Positions 1 through 11,034 of a stretch of 64,000 bases of DNA are shown here, piece by piece. The stretch lies in assembly GCA_018806985.1 (NCBI GenBank), contig JADANN010000445.1, positions 2,646,588 to 2,710,587 on the forward strand. The letters are read 5' to 3'. The stretch is from Angiostrongylus vasorum. Lineage: Eukaryota > Nematoda > Chromadorea > Rhabditida > Metastrongylidae. The notes under the pieces are model-generated. The model was not told the origin of the DNA. It was given only the letters and a program-made list of their open reading frames with translations, and did not search any database. The translations under genes were made by a program, and so were the position numbers. Position 1 is the first letter of the stretch; every line of letters starts with the position of its first letter.

Positions 1-226
1 GTATGTACGAACTGCAGCAGTAGAAATAGGGAGTCCATGCCTTGAATCCACCCTGTGTCCCACTGAAAGTCAAGGGCGCTTCTGGTCTACGATTAATGTG
101 TTCTCTCTGTGACCGGAGATCTACCTTGAACAATAGACGGTAATACTTCAACAACCACAAGATTTGGAGAGTGGTTACATCATAGAACTATACAAGAGGC
201 CTTGCTCTATCTTCCTGTGAGTATAG
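1..226. other. Unassigned sequence
   Basis: Nothing recognisable is seen here. There is no open frame with protein-like composition and no similarity to the repeats found elsewhere in the window. Confidence 0.5.
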
Positions 227-227
227 G

Positions 228-302
<75 letters not shown>

Positions 303-345
303 GATATATGTATATATATATATATACATGTATATATATATACAG
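227..345. repeat. (TA)n microsatellite with TG/CA interruptions
   Basis: An alternating TA tract with occasional TG and CA steps. Its six-frame translations are runs of Tyr-Ile and have no coding meaning. It is one of seven such tracts in the window. Confidence 0.97.
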
Positions 346-516
346 ATACATGCAACATATATGTATACATATACATGCATATATGGATGTTACTATGGTC
401 CATCATAAAACATTTCCGTCAGCATTTCGTAGTATTTTGAAGCCTAATTCGTCTATTTCTTATCTATCTTCATCCAACCATATTCGATCTGATAACTAAA
501 ATTTGTTATGAAATGG

Positions 517-791
517 TAAAGAAAGCTCCCGGCGTTGATCAATCTCTGAGGGATGCTCCATGCATTCGATTTCATTAAGTATCGTTGGAGATGACTGAAT
601 GCATATCTGGCCTTTACAATGACTTGGGGTAGCCAACCGATGTATCGAGCCAGTGCTGCTATCCTCCCATACAGATCTCGCACCAATTTGCAGACCCCCA
701 AAGAGATGGAAGGCCTGGTGAGCCTGGGATGCGGGATCGACCCCCATGTTTATTGCAGAGCACTTCTAGCCATTGCGCTACACGCGCCGCA
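517..791 (-). mobile_element. SINE-A copy (tRNA-headed SINE)
   Basis: Read on the minus strand this starts with a tRNA-like head (CGCGTGTAGCGCAATGGCTA) followed by a B-box-like GGGGGTCGATCCC region. It ends in a body shared with nine other copies, including the CCAGTGCTGCTATCCTCCC core seen on the plus strand. Known biology: tRNA-derived SINEs are transcribed by RNA polymerase III and mobilised by a partner LINE; an RTE element is the likely partner here (inference). The minus ORFs over it are shadows. Confidence 0.8.
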
Positions 792-3700
792 TTACTTGTT
801 ACAGCAGTTAAAATTGTTGAAACAATAGTAAATTGCCGATTAAATAACCAGTCAATGAACTCCCCAAAAAAAACTTTCTGCACATTTCTAAATGCAGTAC
901 AGTGTTTTCCTCTAGCAAAGCCCGGCATAACGGCTACCTTGAACGATCAACAGATTGATTACAAGGACTTTAGGAAAAACAACTCCGTTTTCTTAAAAAA
1001 AACCACTGCGAACAAAATGACCTCTATAGAGGTCACACCTGACCACTGTGCTCTCTAAAAAATGACTCCTAAAGAGGTTACAGCGTCGTTGTAAGTGTTA
1101 AAGTAAAAAAATCATCCCAAATGCTATTTCTTGTATACAATAACGTGCTAACCTAACTATTTCGCGAGTGAAATCTGTAAAATATGTGGTAGAAAGAATA
1201 AGAATTTGGAATAAAGAGTAAAACGCTGAAGTTTCTGCAGTAAAACTACGGAGGAAATGCATAAATATTAGTCAACGACGTACAATCTACCATATATGCA
1301 CTAAGGTTGGTGCATAACACCGTTCATTTCATGTCAGGAGATATGATGTTGCACCACAATATAGGAAATCGCAAAACCATCTCTTGACGAAACAAACCTG
1401 TTTGTATGAGTCCAATCTCGAAGTATGCGCCGCATGAATATGTTCTAAAAACGTCTCAGGTGTTTGCAGAAGGAGCAATGGTGGATCACAAAGGTAACAT
1501 GTGATTGGGATTTCTCTATAAAAAATAAAACTTCTGAAGAAAGAAGTACGCGCTAGGGTGTGAAAGACATTACATATGTAGTTTCCAGTGCTCTTTCAAA
1601 GCCGTATAGGAACGCAACGTAAGGCAGCAAAATTCACATACTCGTGATTGCTATAAATAATAAGTAGTTGAACAGCTATAAAAAAAACAACTATCTTTGA
1701 ACAACATTGATGAAAAGTTGCTTTAAAACAAGATGGAAATACTACAAAATATTGCTTGTATGTACAAATGGAAAGTGCATAACCTCAGAACTGCTAGTGC
1801 ATAATTGAGGTTCGTTTACCGTTGCTTCGTCATGGAGGAAAGGATCCGAGTCTGAAAACAAAAGAAATAAACTCACTTCACAAGTTAACAGAATAAAATC
1901 AAAAAATTCTGAAGAACTCTACAAATCACCAATCTACAATTGATATGGTGACGCTAATTAAGCGGGATTTTTTTTCCTGTTCAAGAGGTGTGCAAGTTAC
2001 TCATTGAATTTCCAATCAAATCACCTTCAGTATTTGAAGAAGTCAATCAGCATAATTTATTTCTCCTCGAAAATTGCTTTCATCACACATAGAGCTTTAT
2101 CCAAAGTAGTAATGGAATTTTTTTTAATAAAAAAGCACTCTGCTGACACTATAGATTACTTGAAACTTATCTATGATTCCTCCAAAATGGGCAATAAACG
2201 ATCCCAATCTACTGAAAGCGAAAAAAAATTGACCAGCACAGAAACAAATTTCGGATGATTTTTCTGCCAGATTTTCAAGGAAATAGCCATGTTATGTGAC
2301 GCAATCCAATTTGCAGTCAGAAGATTAAAAGAGATGTAGCAATTAAGTACTTGCCCTGAGACCGTGGCACACTCACAAGACGGAGTTCTGATTATCTGCC
2401 CCCACCGAACTGGATTGCATCTCAAGTATGTCATACTCTCCCGATCACAGGAAAGTACTCATTCATTACTTTCACGTGAACAAATCATCCAGGCGGGTTC
2501 TTCACTTTGGTGGAACTCTCAACTTACACATTCTTTTTACATGGCTTTTCCGAGGAAATCTTACAATCAAATTACTAGTCTTCTTGTTGTGAGCTCCACA
2601 TCCCACCGAACGCTGTTAGTGATGGGATGGCCCCTATTCAGCAACAACGCATGATACCCACTCCACCTACTGTATTTAAAAGTAATGCTTAGCAAAAATC
2701 AACAGGTTTGCAACACCACAATTTATGTTGCAACAACATTATTTCTTGATTACCCACGTGAGCAAGTGAGTATTTCCTTTCAACTTACTACCATAAGGTT
2801 TATATGGAAAATCCTCCGTTCGATAACGTGATGAGAAACACTGACTTCCTTTCATCTTTCATTGATGTTGAGGTTTCCAACAGATACTTCAGAAATACAT
2901 ATAGGTGCAGCATATTTGTTCTGAAGAGTGTCCAAAGGGATAAAAACCATAACCATAAAAACAAATCCAACCATCACAAACACCGTTTTCGTTAGATTGA
3001 ACCGAACGTGCTACAAGACCAGTTCATGTGGTTTGCAGTTGTTCTATCCGCAAGAACGACACTATTAGCAAATCATTACAGACAATAGACAAGAAGACTG
3101 ACGAGATTCAAACAGCTTTCGCATAGTCTCCGTATAGAGAATATTCTCCACCAACATAGGAATGCTCTCTATGTAAAACATTATGAATACTGTGTCCGGT
3201 GACCTTGCTCCTATTTTCTATATCGGTGTGTGTTTCTTGTTCTCCTGTAACCATTTCAAGTCTATCATCGCATCTTCTCCTAATTGCCTCTTATCCACTA
3301 TCTCACGCAGTTACTTCGCAGGTGGCTGGAAAGGGATTCTACAATTTCTTCCAACAAGCTGCTCTTCTTTGTCCGACAATTCGGGCACTGAATCAGCAGC
3401 AGTCAGCGGAATGTAATTTCCAGCGCCTGCCGTCCCAAAGAAGTTTCCGAACCCGCAGCTGCGTCCTTTCACATGCAGCCCTATCAGATGGAGCTAGTAG
3501 AAAAAACCTTTAGAACCTCTCTCTAGGCACGGTCTTTAGTTCCCTACGACAAAGCTCCACCCACGACGGGAGGAATTCAATCAGCCCGGGGACTCGTCTG
3601 GAAGTGTTCGTAGCGTTCGGTTGAGTGTTCATCCGGTCCTTCTGTTCCTCAGTGTCCTCATTCCAGTATCCACCTAACTTTCTTCAATTGTTCGCTCGCT

Positions 3701-4245
3701 CTCACTTCAATCTCACTCGTATATACCCACCTAACCTCCATACCAGATATTATTATTGTACATCTGTTATAACTGTAAACCATTGTAACCCAAACTCGAG
3801 GTTGTTCACGACAGCTACTGAAAAAAGACCCACGTGGCAGCTACAAGAACCAATATTTACAACAACTTAGTATTCATATAAAGTTGGACTCAACGCCGCC
3901 ACAAGTTCTTGGTGCATTGGCCAGTCACTCAACGCCACCAAACTCCGTATAAATGGGTCGAGATGAAGCTCTTTTGAGATCGTTGCATGTCATAAAAGGT
4001 GGCTTCTTTGAATTATCATGATAACTCAATGAATTTAGATAACGCGTTCCAAAAATATCTGATGTGTGCCTGAATTAAAGGGACGTGATAATCGAGTGTC
4101 ATGCATTCTTATCATGGTTAATTGAGTTACGTTATCACGCAGCTGCCGTCTATCGTGATGTGACTTGTCGAAAACCAGCTTGTTCGTGGGACTCTTCCGT
4201 ATCCAACCAAGTCTGACTTTATCAGGAACATGTGCTCTATGAATT
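792..4245. other. Long tract without a supported gene
   Basis: About 3.4 kb with no feature I can defend. The longest open frames (2364-2654 and 3199-3513, both plus) have no recognisable domain and no convincing splice context. A GC-richer patch at 3400-3620 is also unassigned. The tract could be intergenic sequence downstream of the zinc-finger gene, or old unrecognised repeat. Confidence 0.45.
1018..1035. promoter_or_regulatory. Perfect 18 bp palindrome, everted AGGTCA repeat (ER6-like)
   Basis: TGACCTCTATAGAGGTCA is a perfect palindrome made of two everted AGGTCA half-sites six bases apart. A degenerate second copy, TGACTCCTAAAGAGGTTA, lies at 1063-1080. AGGTCA is the classic nuclear-receptor half-site, and nematodes encode many nuclear receptors. 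A regulatory role is inference only; chance or a small transposon end is also possible. Confidence 0.3.
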
Positions 4246-4449
4246 TTAATCAAGGTAGCACACCGAGAAACGATGAATCACCACAAACCTCTCTACATGT
4301 TCACAGGTGGAGTGCATGGAGCTAAACGCAGAAGCGACAATCCTGCCAATATATTCGTCCCTGTACGTATTACCAGATATTAGGTACGCCGTACCCGAAC
4401 TCAGGCAATCACCATGTCCATCGTCAGGGCAAATTATGCAATATTGCAA
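4246..4449 (-). pseudogene. PLE GIY-YIG endonuclease fragment
   Basis: The minus frame reads CIICPDDGHGDC, then a GTAYLISGNTY segment and DEYIGRIV. This is the order seen in the C-terminal GIY-YIG nuclease of Penelope-like retroelements: a cysteine-rich linker, then a GIY-like strand, then YIG. The fragment is cut at 4449, where a plus-strand PLE fragment begins, so two copies meet head to head. It lacks the rest of the nuclease and all of the reverse transcriptase, so it is dead. Confidence 0.6.
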
Positions 4450-4870
4450 TGTTTTTTCGAAGCTTTTTGGACAAATTCCAAAAAGTCCGAAAATGAATAG
4501 CAGGGAAAAGAATGCCCTGAGGTAATGCGTGATCTAGCCCTGTATCTCAGAACTGATTTTTTGATGTGGGGAGGTGCAATAACCAACTATATGCGACTCT
4601 AAGCGGCTGTTCCTCCTTGGTGGAAGGCAGATAAAAAAGCGGTGGGTTTTTCGAGAAGCCGTTGATCGTGTAATTATCGCGCAGATTTCCATCTTTCTGT
4701 TTGTGCTATTGAAGCGTTTGACCTAGTGAGTTGCGTATTAGTGTACCCTTCCAGGCTCTGAAGAAGGCGATTCTGCCGAAACGTCAGCTACCGTTGTGTT
4801 GTGTGTGTTATATTTGTGAGGAAGCAAACGCGTGCTGAATAACAACCTCGTGATTTCTGTAAAAAAGAGA
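4450..4870 (+). mobile_element. PLE 3' end: endonuclease tail, 3'UTR and hammerhead motif
   Basis: Bases 4455-4545 encode a broken version of the tail EAFRINPRNPTMNSRDECP found intact at 45.7 kb. The following noncoding stretch, including the box TATTGAAGCGTTTG, is shared with the copy at 45.9 kb. A hammerhead-like motif sits at 4754-4789, and a conserved trailer (TGCTGAATAACAACCT) recurs at 40.7 kb. Confidence 0.65.
4754..4789 (+). ncRNA. Minimal hammerhead ribozyme motif (intact core)
   Basis: Stem I GGCT/AGCT flanks core CTGAAGA. One unpaired A follows, then stem II GGC/GCC with a six-base loop, GAAA, and the two-base stem III AC/GT with cleavage expected after GTC. A two-base stem III is characteristic of the minimal hammerheads known from Penelope-like elements, which are thought to act as dimers. 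The motif is in the 3' region of a PLE fragment, as expected. Activity is untested. Confidence 0.65.
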
Positions 4871-5399
4871 ACAACAGATTTATGCAATATTGGTTTGTGC
4901 AGAGATGGTTACACAAAAGTTTACGAACTAGCTGACGTCTCAGAGCGCTCGGTGAGAATTCAATTACTGCTATCCATTTCCATACACCTGTTTTAACTTA
5001 TAGCCATGCTTGTTTCGTTGAAAATGAAAGGCAAGATAAATGGGACTTTATTATGTGAGGTGTGGTTTTTCCTCTAAACCGACCGGGAAGCTACCGCTCC
5101 GTAGTCATTGGAAATGACAAATTGCTGGGCCAATTTTTAGAGATTATTCCTTCTGCCCTCTTCCTGTGCACACATCAATGGCTGTTCGGAACTAATTTTC
5201 TTAATTTCTCGTAAGTGCTCTTTTTGCGTGTGAAGGGTAAGAGGAGAGGTAATGAACCAGTACGTTTTCGTCACTTGGATTTCGGTACCATTTGGTGAAG
5301 TAGCCTTTTTCGGATACGTTAATTCGAGTTTCCAAAAAATGGAAGAAAGCTTCCTTTAGAATTCTCTCGAACATTCTGTGCCTGCTAGTTCGTAACTAT

Positions 5400-5645
5400 T
5401 TGTACGAGTGTTTAAGCACAACACAAGACTGCATAATTTGCACTAACTGTAGAGATAGTGATTGCATGAGTTCGGGTGCGGTGTACCCAATCTGTTGTAA
5501 AGCGTGCGGGAGCAGACACATTGACGAAACGAGAAGACCATTCGGCCTCCGTATAAAAGAACACCTGGTCGATAAACTTAAAGCTGAAGCAAATACTTCA
5601 CCAGGTGCGCAGAGGGCACAGAGACATGAGGGGGAAAGACTTTGA
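5400..5645 (+). pseudogene. PLE GIY-YIG endonuclease fragment
   Basis: This 81-codon frame begins with a cysteine-rich linker (CIICTNCRDSDC, residues 11-22). It continues with GAVYPICCKACG (26-37) and RHIDETRRPFGLRIKEH (39-55). In intact Penelope-like elements this region is a GIY-YIG nuclease that nicks the target. Here YIG has become HID, while the helix with the conserved Arg and the terminal Glu of the KEH motif survives. The frame then shifts before the conserved tail. It is a relic, not a working gene. Confidence 0.65.
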
Positions 5646-5956
5646 AGTAGAAGTTACCATGTTCGCATAACAACGTGAAAGAGCTTCGGATTCATTATCA
5701 CGCGAGATCTCACATAATACCTCAGATTAACATTCTAAAGTAAGAGGGGCTCTTTATCATCCATGTGAGCGCTATATGGTTGGTCTTCACTTGGAATATA
5801 CAGTGGTGACCCACCGAAGTGAGAAGACTTGCAGAAGCGGTAAGCGTATGAAGAAGCTGTTCTATTCCAATGCGATTGAAAATTAGGTGTCGTGGATATT
5901 TCGTTTGAGGTTATAGAGGTGTTTAGCTTGCTAGGTTGCAGTTCATTGGACTTTTC

Positions 5957-5994
5957 AGGCCTTAAATACAACGAACTCCGCCGAAACATTAGCT
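5957..5994 (+). ncRNA. Decayed hammerhead motif
   Basis: The 3' half is preserved (CCGCCGAAACATTAGCT), but the CTGANGA core has become CCTTAAA and stem II is weak. It sits at the same place relative to the 3'UTR as the intact motif at 12723-12761, so it is read as a dead copy. Confidence 0.45.
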
Positions 5995-6180
5995 GCTGTG
6001 AACAAATAATAAATACTAACAGCCTGGTGTGCGCTTATAAAGAAAGAGGTAAGTATTCATAGACGCGAAAGTTAATAGAAAGTCGGACTTGGGAATTACT
6101 CTAAGAATGAGATTTTGAAGTTAAAGAGTGAAATGAAATGTCAGCAAGTTTATAACAAACAATCTGAATTTGTAACCCAC

Positions 6181-6243
6181 TTATAGGTCTTGATTCCTCC
6201 TCAAGAAACAATGCATCGAAAAGACTTGATGACGACGAATTCG
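6181..6243 (-). CDS. Zinc-finger gene exon (Ser-rich acidic segment)
   Basis: Acceptor TTTTTTAG at 6244-6251. The upstream exon ends in phase 1, giving a joined GCG codon and the protein ANSSSSSLFDALFLEEESRP. A donor A|GTGGGT at 6181 is possible; otherwise the frame runs to a stop near 6101. No further exon is recognised downstream. Confidence 0.5.
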   Translation of the reverse strand, partial: RIRRHQVFSMHCFLRRNQDL

Positions 6244-6303
6244 CTAAAAAACGAAAGTGGAAAAAATGACATAGTGAAACAACCAACCAATACAAAGCTT
6301 AAC

Positions 6304-6958
6304 CTTGATGATGTTTTCTATGTGTTGAGTGGACAAATCCGTCAATCTCATCAATATCAACTTCCTTGTACGAAAAACCCTGCGGCGTCATACCAGAACT
6401 AGTGATGTCACCTTGTGCACATGTGGCGTTAACATCATGTAATGTGGTAACTTCAGTAGGAGAGGTCTGGTCCACATGGTCGATTACTTGAACGGAAGGT
6501 GGTTGCGGGCAATCTAATATTTCTTCTAAAGGAGAAGAATCAGCATGTAGGACGATAACTGGAGGAGTTTCCACTTCAGCCTCGATGTTTTTAGTTTTTG
6601 ACGATGCAAGTGAAGAAGCTTTTGAAGATGTCTGAGAGGATGTCAAAGGAGGAGCTGCCTGGTCTGATTTCAGCTTTGCAACGAGTGCCTCCTTCTTCTT
6701 CTCCTCGAGGTTAACAGGAAGACATCCATCAGGGGTGAGACCGATAGAAGCATTGATAGCACGAGTAGTAGAATTAGTAAACTTTGGTATACATTTTAAG
6801 ATCTCTGCATTATTCGGCACTTCCTCCGTTTTCAGGAAAATACCATGGTGAACAGCCATGTGTACACGCAATCCAAAAATAGAACAAACCGTTGATGAAC
6901 ACTCCCAACACTTTATTCTACTATTTGGAATTCCATTCCCAGCGAACACACACAGCAC
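6304..6958 (-). CDS. Zinc-finger gene, large exon with a C2H2 finger
   Basis: A 218-codon exon framed by acceptor TTTGTTCAG and donor CAAG|GTTAAG. Near its start is a C2H2 finger: Cys-x2-Cys (CWEC), 12 residues, then HMAVH. The rest is low-complexity: Ser/Thr/Pro and Glu rich, with a run of TSSQTSSKASSLASSK type, so probably a disordered tail. The phase joins cleanly to the cysteine-rich exon at 14265-14400 (phase 0) and to the exon at 6243 (phase 1). This is the longest host exon in the window. A (TA)n tract and RTE copies lie just upstream in the intron. Confidence 0.75.
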
Positions 6959-6990
6959 CTGAACAAATCAAATGGTACAGAGTACAAAAC

Positions 6991-6991
<1 letters not shown>

Positions 6992-7022
<31 letters not shown>

Positions 7023-7043
7023 TGTATATATATATATATATAT
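6992..7043. repeat. (TA)n microsatellite
   Basis: TA tract with TG interruptions, a few bases before the 5' end of RTE-alpha copy A. Confidence 0.95.
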
Positions 7044-7990
7044 CTACAGATCTCACTGATAGAGGGAACTCATGCTGGTTAGTCGCGAAGCAACGTGGCA
7101 CGAACTCAAGTGGTGATAAGGGGTTCATCGCGAACCAAAAGTAACCAACCGCGTGCTTCCCTGAGACGCAGCTGTATCCAGAAAATTCTTTGTTTCCGCT
7201 ACACCGATACGGTACGTACTCTCTGTGTTTACGGCTCTCGTTTACGCGAATTGTCTTCTACGAATCAACTTGGTCAAAAAACGTGCAATCCTACAATCAA
7301 GTGACTGGGAAGTATGTGGGCAACGGTTACGAGTCGCCTCCAACAAATAAGCTCTCTGTCTACTCCCGGAAAGAATGGTACGCTACCCGTAATTATCCTC
7401 AGCCCTAATGTTCACAGCCGAGCAAGCTGTACGTGGCTACCAGACGCCAAACACAGTAAAATAAGTGGGTCTCATTATCCCCACCCCGAAAGAGGCACGA
7501 AACAGCAGCTTTGGGTAGGATGAGTAGCGAGAATATGCTACAGCAATTCCAGGCTGTCTAAGTCCTAAAAAGAGTAAGATGACGACATTTACCTACAATG
7601 CACGCTCACTTGCATCTGACTCCCCGATAAAGGACTTGATCATACAGGCAAGAAGGATGGGGCACGACATCTAACCGGCTGAGACGAGATGACGCCATCC
7701 ACTGAACACCGTCTATGATAGCGAAGAAGAACTGTTCCAACTTCTACAGAGAACAACATCCATACTTTAAGGTCATCAATGAAGATTTTAATGCTAACGA
7801 TGGACCCCGAAGGACGTCTGAAGAACGTCACATTGGAACCCACCGTGTAGAATGGAACGAGCAAGGTGTGAGCAGCTGTCTGAGTTTATCATCGGGACCA
7901 ACAGCATCCCGTAGAAACTCGCAATTGCACATTTAACGCCGGACGTGAGCCCTATCAATTAACAGTACCACTGCGAAATAAAACACATCA

Positions 7991-8488
7991 TTTATCTAAA
8001 TATGTTCTTACGAACTGCCCCTGTTGAGCTGATGCGAGGTCAACAAGCAAGACACTTGAGGCTTTTTGGATAAATTTCAAAAGTCCGAAGATGTAGAGGA
8101 AAGACGAATGCCTCCCTACCATCGATTTCTTGACCAAAGTGGATCCAGCTCGCCATCCCACTTGAGCAACACGTGGGCAGTAGTCCTACTCGCAACAGCT
8201 CGGCGAGTAGTTTTTTGATCAACATGGTGTTCATTTGTATGTTAGATCTCCATTATTGCTATAGATTTTCTCACCGAATTATAAGGCTCTTAATATACCA
8301 AGTACGTCCAGACTCTGACAACGGCGAAATCGCCGAAACGTCAACCATTAAACGACGAGAACAACAACAATAACAACAACGACAACTTAGACCAACCTCG
8401 CAGCAGCTCAACAATGGCAGTTCGTAAGAACATATATAGATATATTGATAATTTAGGCCCAGATTTATAGAAAGTCGGTGTTTTGAGA
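7991..8488 (+). mobile_element. Composite element with 48 bp TIRs carrying PLE tail and hammerhead
   Basis: Inverted repeats at 7993-8040 and 8395-8442 match over 48 bp with few differences (TATCTAAATATGTTCTTACG against its complement). The flanks carry the duplication ACACATC(A/C) at 7983-7990 and 8489-8496. Inside are a PLE endonuclease tail (8062-8110, EAFWINFKSPK-like) and a hammerhead-like motif at 8310-8346. The interrupted sequence is RTE copy A, so this insertion is younger than that copy. Confidence 0.6.
8310..8346 (+). ncRNA. Hammerhead-like motif with mutated core
   Basis: CTGACAACGGCGAAATCGCC then GAAACGTC keeps stem II (GGCG/CGCC) and the GAAAC-GUC end. The core reads CTGACAA, losing the invariant G of CUGANGA, so it should be inactive. 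Confidence 0.45.
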
Positions 8489-8562
8489 ACACATCCTAGT
8501 AAATCGAAAGATTGGCCTAACTAATGTCGCTCTGCCCGAGAATTCCATACGAGATCGTCTCC

Positions 8563-8950
8563 CTTTTTTTCTGATACCATTCTGATACGTAGAGATCAGA
8601 TGATTGCTTATTCCACGAATTACATCTTAATGGATCCTAGAACTGTTTTTTATAGTCTCTACAAAATCTCGCTAATTTCCTCTGTAATACTACGATACTC
8701 AGTGTCTCTGGAGTTAATGCTAGTGTGTTTCGATCCATTAAGGTCTAGTCGCAACGGATTCTGACACGCAGAAATCAAAAGCATTGCTGTTCGAACAAAT
8801 TAGACCTTAAAGGATCCTGTAACTGTTTTTTATAGACTCTACAAATCTTGATAATTTCTTCTACAATACTACGACATTCTTTGGAGGTAATGATAGCGTG
8901 TTTCGATCCATTAAGGTCTAGTCGCGATGGATTCTGATGTCGTCTCCTTT
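8563..8950. mobile_element. Two-unit tandem insertion in RTE copy A
   Basis: Two diverged direct repeats of about 175-190 bp, at about 8570-8759 and 8760-8934, share blocks such as ACTGTTTTTTATAG and TTTCGATCCATTAAGGTCTA. Each unit starts with an inverted form of the second block (ATTAGACCTTAAAGGATC). The RTE sequence TCGTCTCC occurs on both sides, a likely target duplication of about 8-10 bp. No ORF is seen, so it is a non-autonomous element of unknown class. Confidence 0.5.
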
Positions 8951-9762
8951 GTGCAAGGTCTTATATCTCGCGAAAGGAGAAAAAGCCGCTATATTCAAAC
9001 CAAAGAAAACTGAATCCTAAAACCACCACAAACTGGGATTTATTCAGTTCATTAGTCAACGGCTGGCAAGTTGGTTTCCCGATAACATCGACGAGGAATA
9101 CGATTGGTTCATTCAGCACCTTCACGGTAGAATTGAAGACTGAGAGTTCGAAAGTCACCAAGAGACGTCTGTTTCCATGAACAGTCGAGCTGATCCGCGA
9201 ACATGAAATCCCACGAGTCACAGTTAACCGCTAATTCGTCTTCATAAACACACTGACTCGGCTCTTCACATATTACCTGCCAGAATGCAAGGCTCCTATT
9301 CAACAGAAGACCAGCATGAGCGCATTACTGTTCACGAATAGGGGGTGACCTTTACGATTTCGGCAACTATCGTCTAATCTACCCACGCATCTCCTTCATA
9401 TGGGAGATCTCGAGCCAGTTAGTCGTGAGGCTAAGTGGCGCGTCCCCAGGTGGCGGATAGGGGGTAAACCGCGGACCAAAAGCGACCTTTGCTTCCCTGA
9501 GACGCGGATGGATCCAGACGATAGACTCCCTGTTTCTGCTGCGTCGATTTGGCACATACTTTCTGTACGAGTTACGAGGCGTAATCATGCATGCGTGTGT
9601 GGGTGCGTTCTAGTTTATGCAGATTGTATTATGGGATGCGGTTAGGAGTAGCCTCCAACAAATAAGCTCCATGCCCATTCTGGGACAGCTTGGAAAGCTA
9701 CCCGTGAGTGTACCCAGCCCCCCACGTTCAGAGCCCAGCAAGCTATACGTGGGTATCAAAAA

Positions 9763-10527
9763 ATGCTAGACACAGTAAAAAAAAACGGGCCTCATTCCCC
9801 TGACCCCGAAAGAGCCCCCAATTTCGCAGCGTTGGGTAGGACGAGTACGGAGAGGCTGCTAAAATCTCAGGGCCAATGGAAGCTGCCTGGATTTCAAACA
9901 ACTATGGTGACGATCTGTACCTACAATGCACGTACACTTGCATCCGAGTCCTCGATAGAAGACTTGCTCATGCAAGCAAGAAAGATAAAGTACGACGTCA
10001 TCGTACTGGCCGAGACGAGACGCCACCACCCATTCAATGCCGTCTATGACACCGGCGAAGAACTGTCCCTCGGAACATGCGACAGTAGAGTTGGCGGCGT
10101 CGGCGTTGTCGTCAACACGAGTTTGTCCATGAACATTGGTTCATTCGAACAACTTACAACCCGAATCGGACGTTTACGATTAAAAAGATGTGGATCAATA
10201 CCGGCTTTGACCATCTTCGCCGTTTACGCGCCGACATCAAACTATGACGAAGAAGAAGTCGAAGCATTCTATATGGACTTGGAGAAGTTCTACAGAGAAG
10301 ACCACACATTCTTAAAGGTCATCATTGGAGATTTCAACGCCGAGACTGGACCAAGAAGAACGTCTGAAGAACGTCACACTGGGACCCATGGATTAAAATG
10401 GAAAGAACAGGGTGAGCGGCTGCCTGAGTTTATCATGGCGACCAAGACAATCCATGGTAACTCACAATTCCAGAAGCCCCCACCCTCAGCGCTGGACGTG
10501 GGAGTCTCCCAATGTAGAGTACCATAA
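9763..10527 (+). pseudogene. RTE-alpha apurinic-type endonuclease domain (copy B)
   Basis: The likely start is Met at 9904 ([16 protein letters not shown]). The usual order of endonuclease motifs is visible: YNART, then the catalytic Glu in AETRR, GGVGV, YAPTSNYDEEEVEAFY and GDFNA. The frame is lost at a run of five Cs near 10471, where copy G has four, so a 1 bp slip removes the last motifs. These continue in another frame ([14 protein letters not shown]). This enzyme nicks target DNA to prime reverse transcription. The domain is largely intact but cannot be joined to the RT in one frame. Confidence 0.8.
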
Positions 10528-10674
10528 AGAAATAGACCACATCATAGTATACAGGTTTTGCCTAACCGATGTCGCTTTTGTCCCAAAATTCTACACAGAA
10601 TTAGACCACTCTCTCCTTCGTGCTAATTCTACTTCTGGCGGAAGGGAGAAAAAAGCCGCTAAATTCAAAAACCG

Positions 10675-11034
10675 ATGCCCCAGAACCACCCAAACTGGGA
10701 CTTATTCAATTCATTAGTCGGCTGTTGGGAAGATGCCGTTGTCGATAACATCGACGAAGAATACGATCGGCTCATTCAACATCTTCACGTTAGCGCTATG
10801 AAAGCTGAGACTTCGAAAGTCACCAAGAGACGTCTGTCTCTAGAAACACTCGAGCTAATACGCCAGCGTGGAATCGCACGAGCTGCAGGCAACCGCGAAG
10901 TATCGTCCGAACTTGCAAAACAGTGCAGACAGGCCATAAAAGAAGATCTTAATGAGAGAAGAGCAGCAGTAATGGTCGAAGCTGCAGAGGCTGGGAAAAG
11001 CATTCGCAAAGCCGACCGAAGCTTCGCCAATTAA
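10675..11034 (+). pseudogene. RTE-alpha linker between endonuclease and RT (copy B)
   Basis: A 119-codon frame with the motif NIDEEYDRLIQHLH, then a basic helical region (KRRLSLETLELIRQRGIARA, KEDLNERRAAV). It ends at a TAA where related copies read TAC (Asn-Tyr-Lys), so one C-to-A change made the stop. Its role in RTE proteins is not well defined; it joins the two catalytic domains. Confidence 0.7.

Larger units (their letters stand above)
4890..6000 (+). mobile_element. Decayed PLE copy: RT tail, GIY-YIG nuclease, 3'UTR
   Basis: Around 5020-5320 the sequence is related to the plus-strand stretch at 47.08-47.3 kb, where a YVDD-like reverse transcriptase motif is still visible. The nuclease fragment follows at 5400-5645. 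Then comes a 3' untranslated region colinear with 12.54-12.80 kb, and a decayed hammerhead at 5957-5994. Frameshifts and stops run throughout. It lies just downstream of the last recognised zinc-finger exon. Confidence 0.6.
7060..9390 (+). mobile_element. RTE-alpha copy A (decayed, with two nested insertions)
   Basis: Bases 7080-7540 match the 5' untranslated leader of copy B (9395-9860). At 7575-7930 lie endonuclease pieces ([20 protein letters not shown]). The reading then continues at 8511-8560 and 8955-9390 with linker and early reverse transcriptase sequence. Two insertions split it: 7991-8488 and about 8563-8950. Both are flanked by short duplications of the RTE target. The copy stops within the RT domain at about 9390, where copy B begins. 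Confidence 0.75.

Noticed and set aside
188..408. Long Tyr-Ile ORFs on both strands (also near 13.8, 14.9, 16.7, 19.0, 25.7 kb)
   Set aside because: They are translations of (TA)n microsatellites, open in every frame, with no coding meaning.
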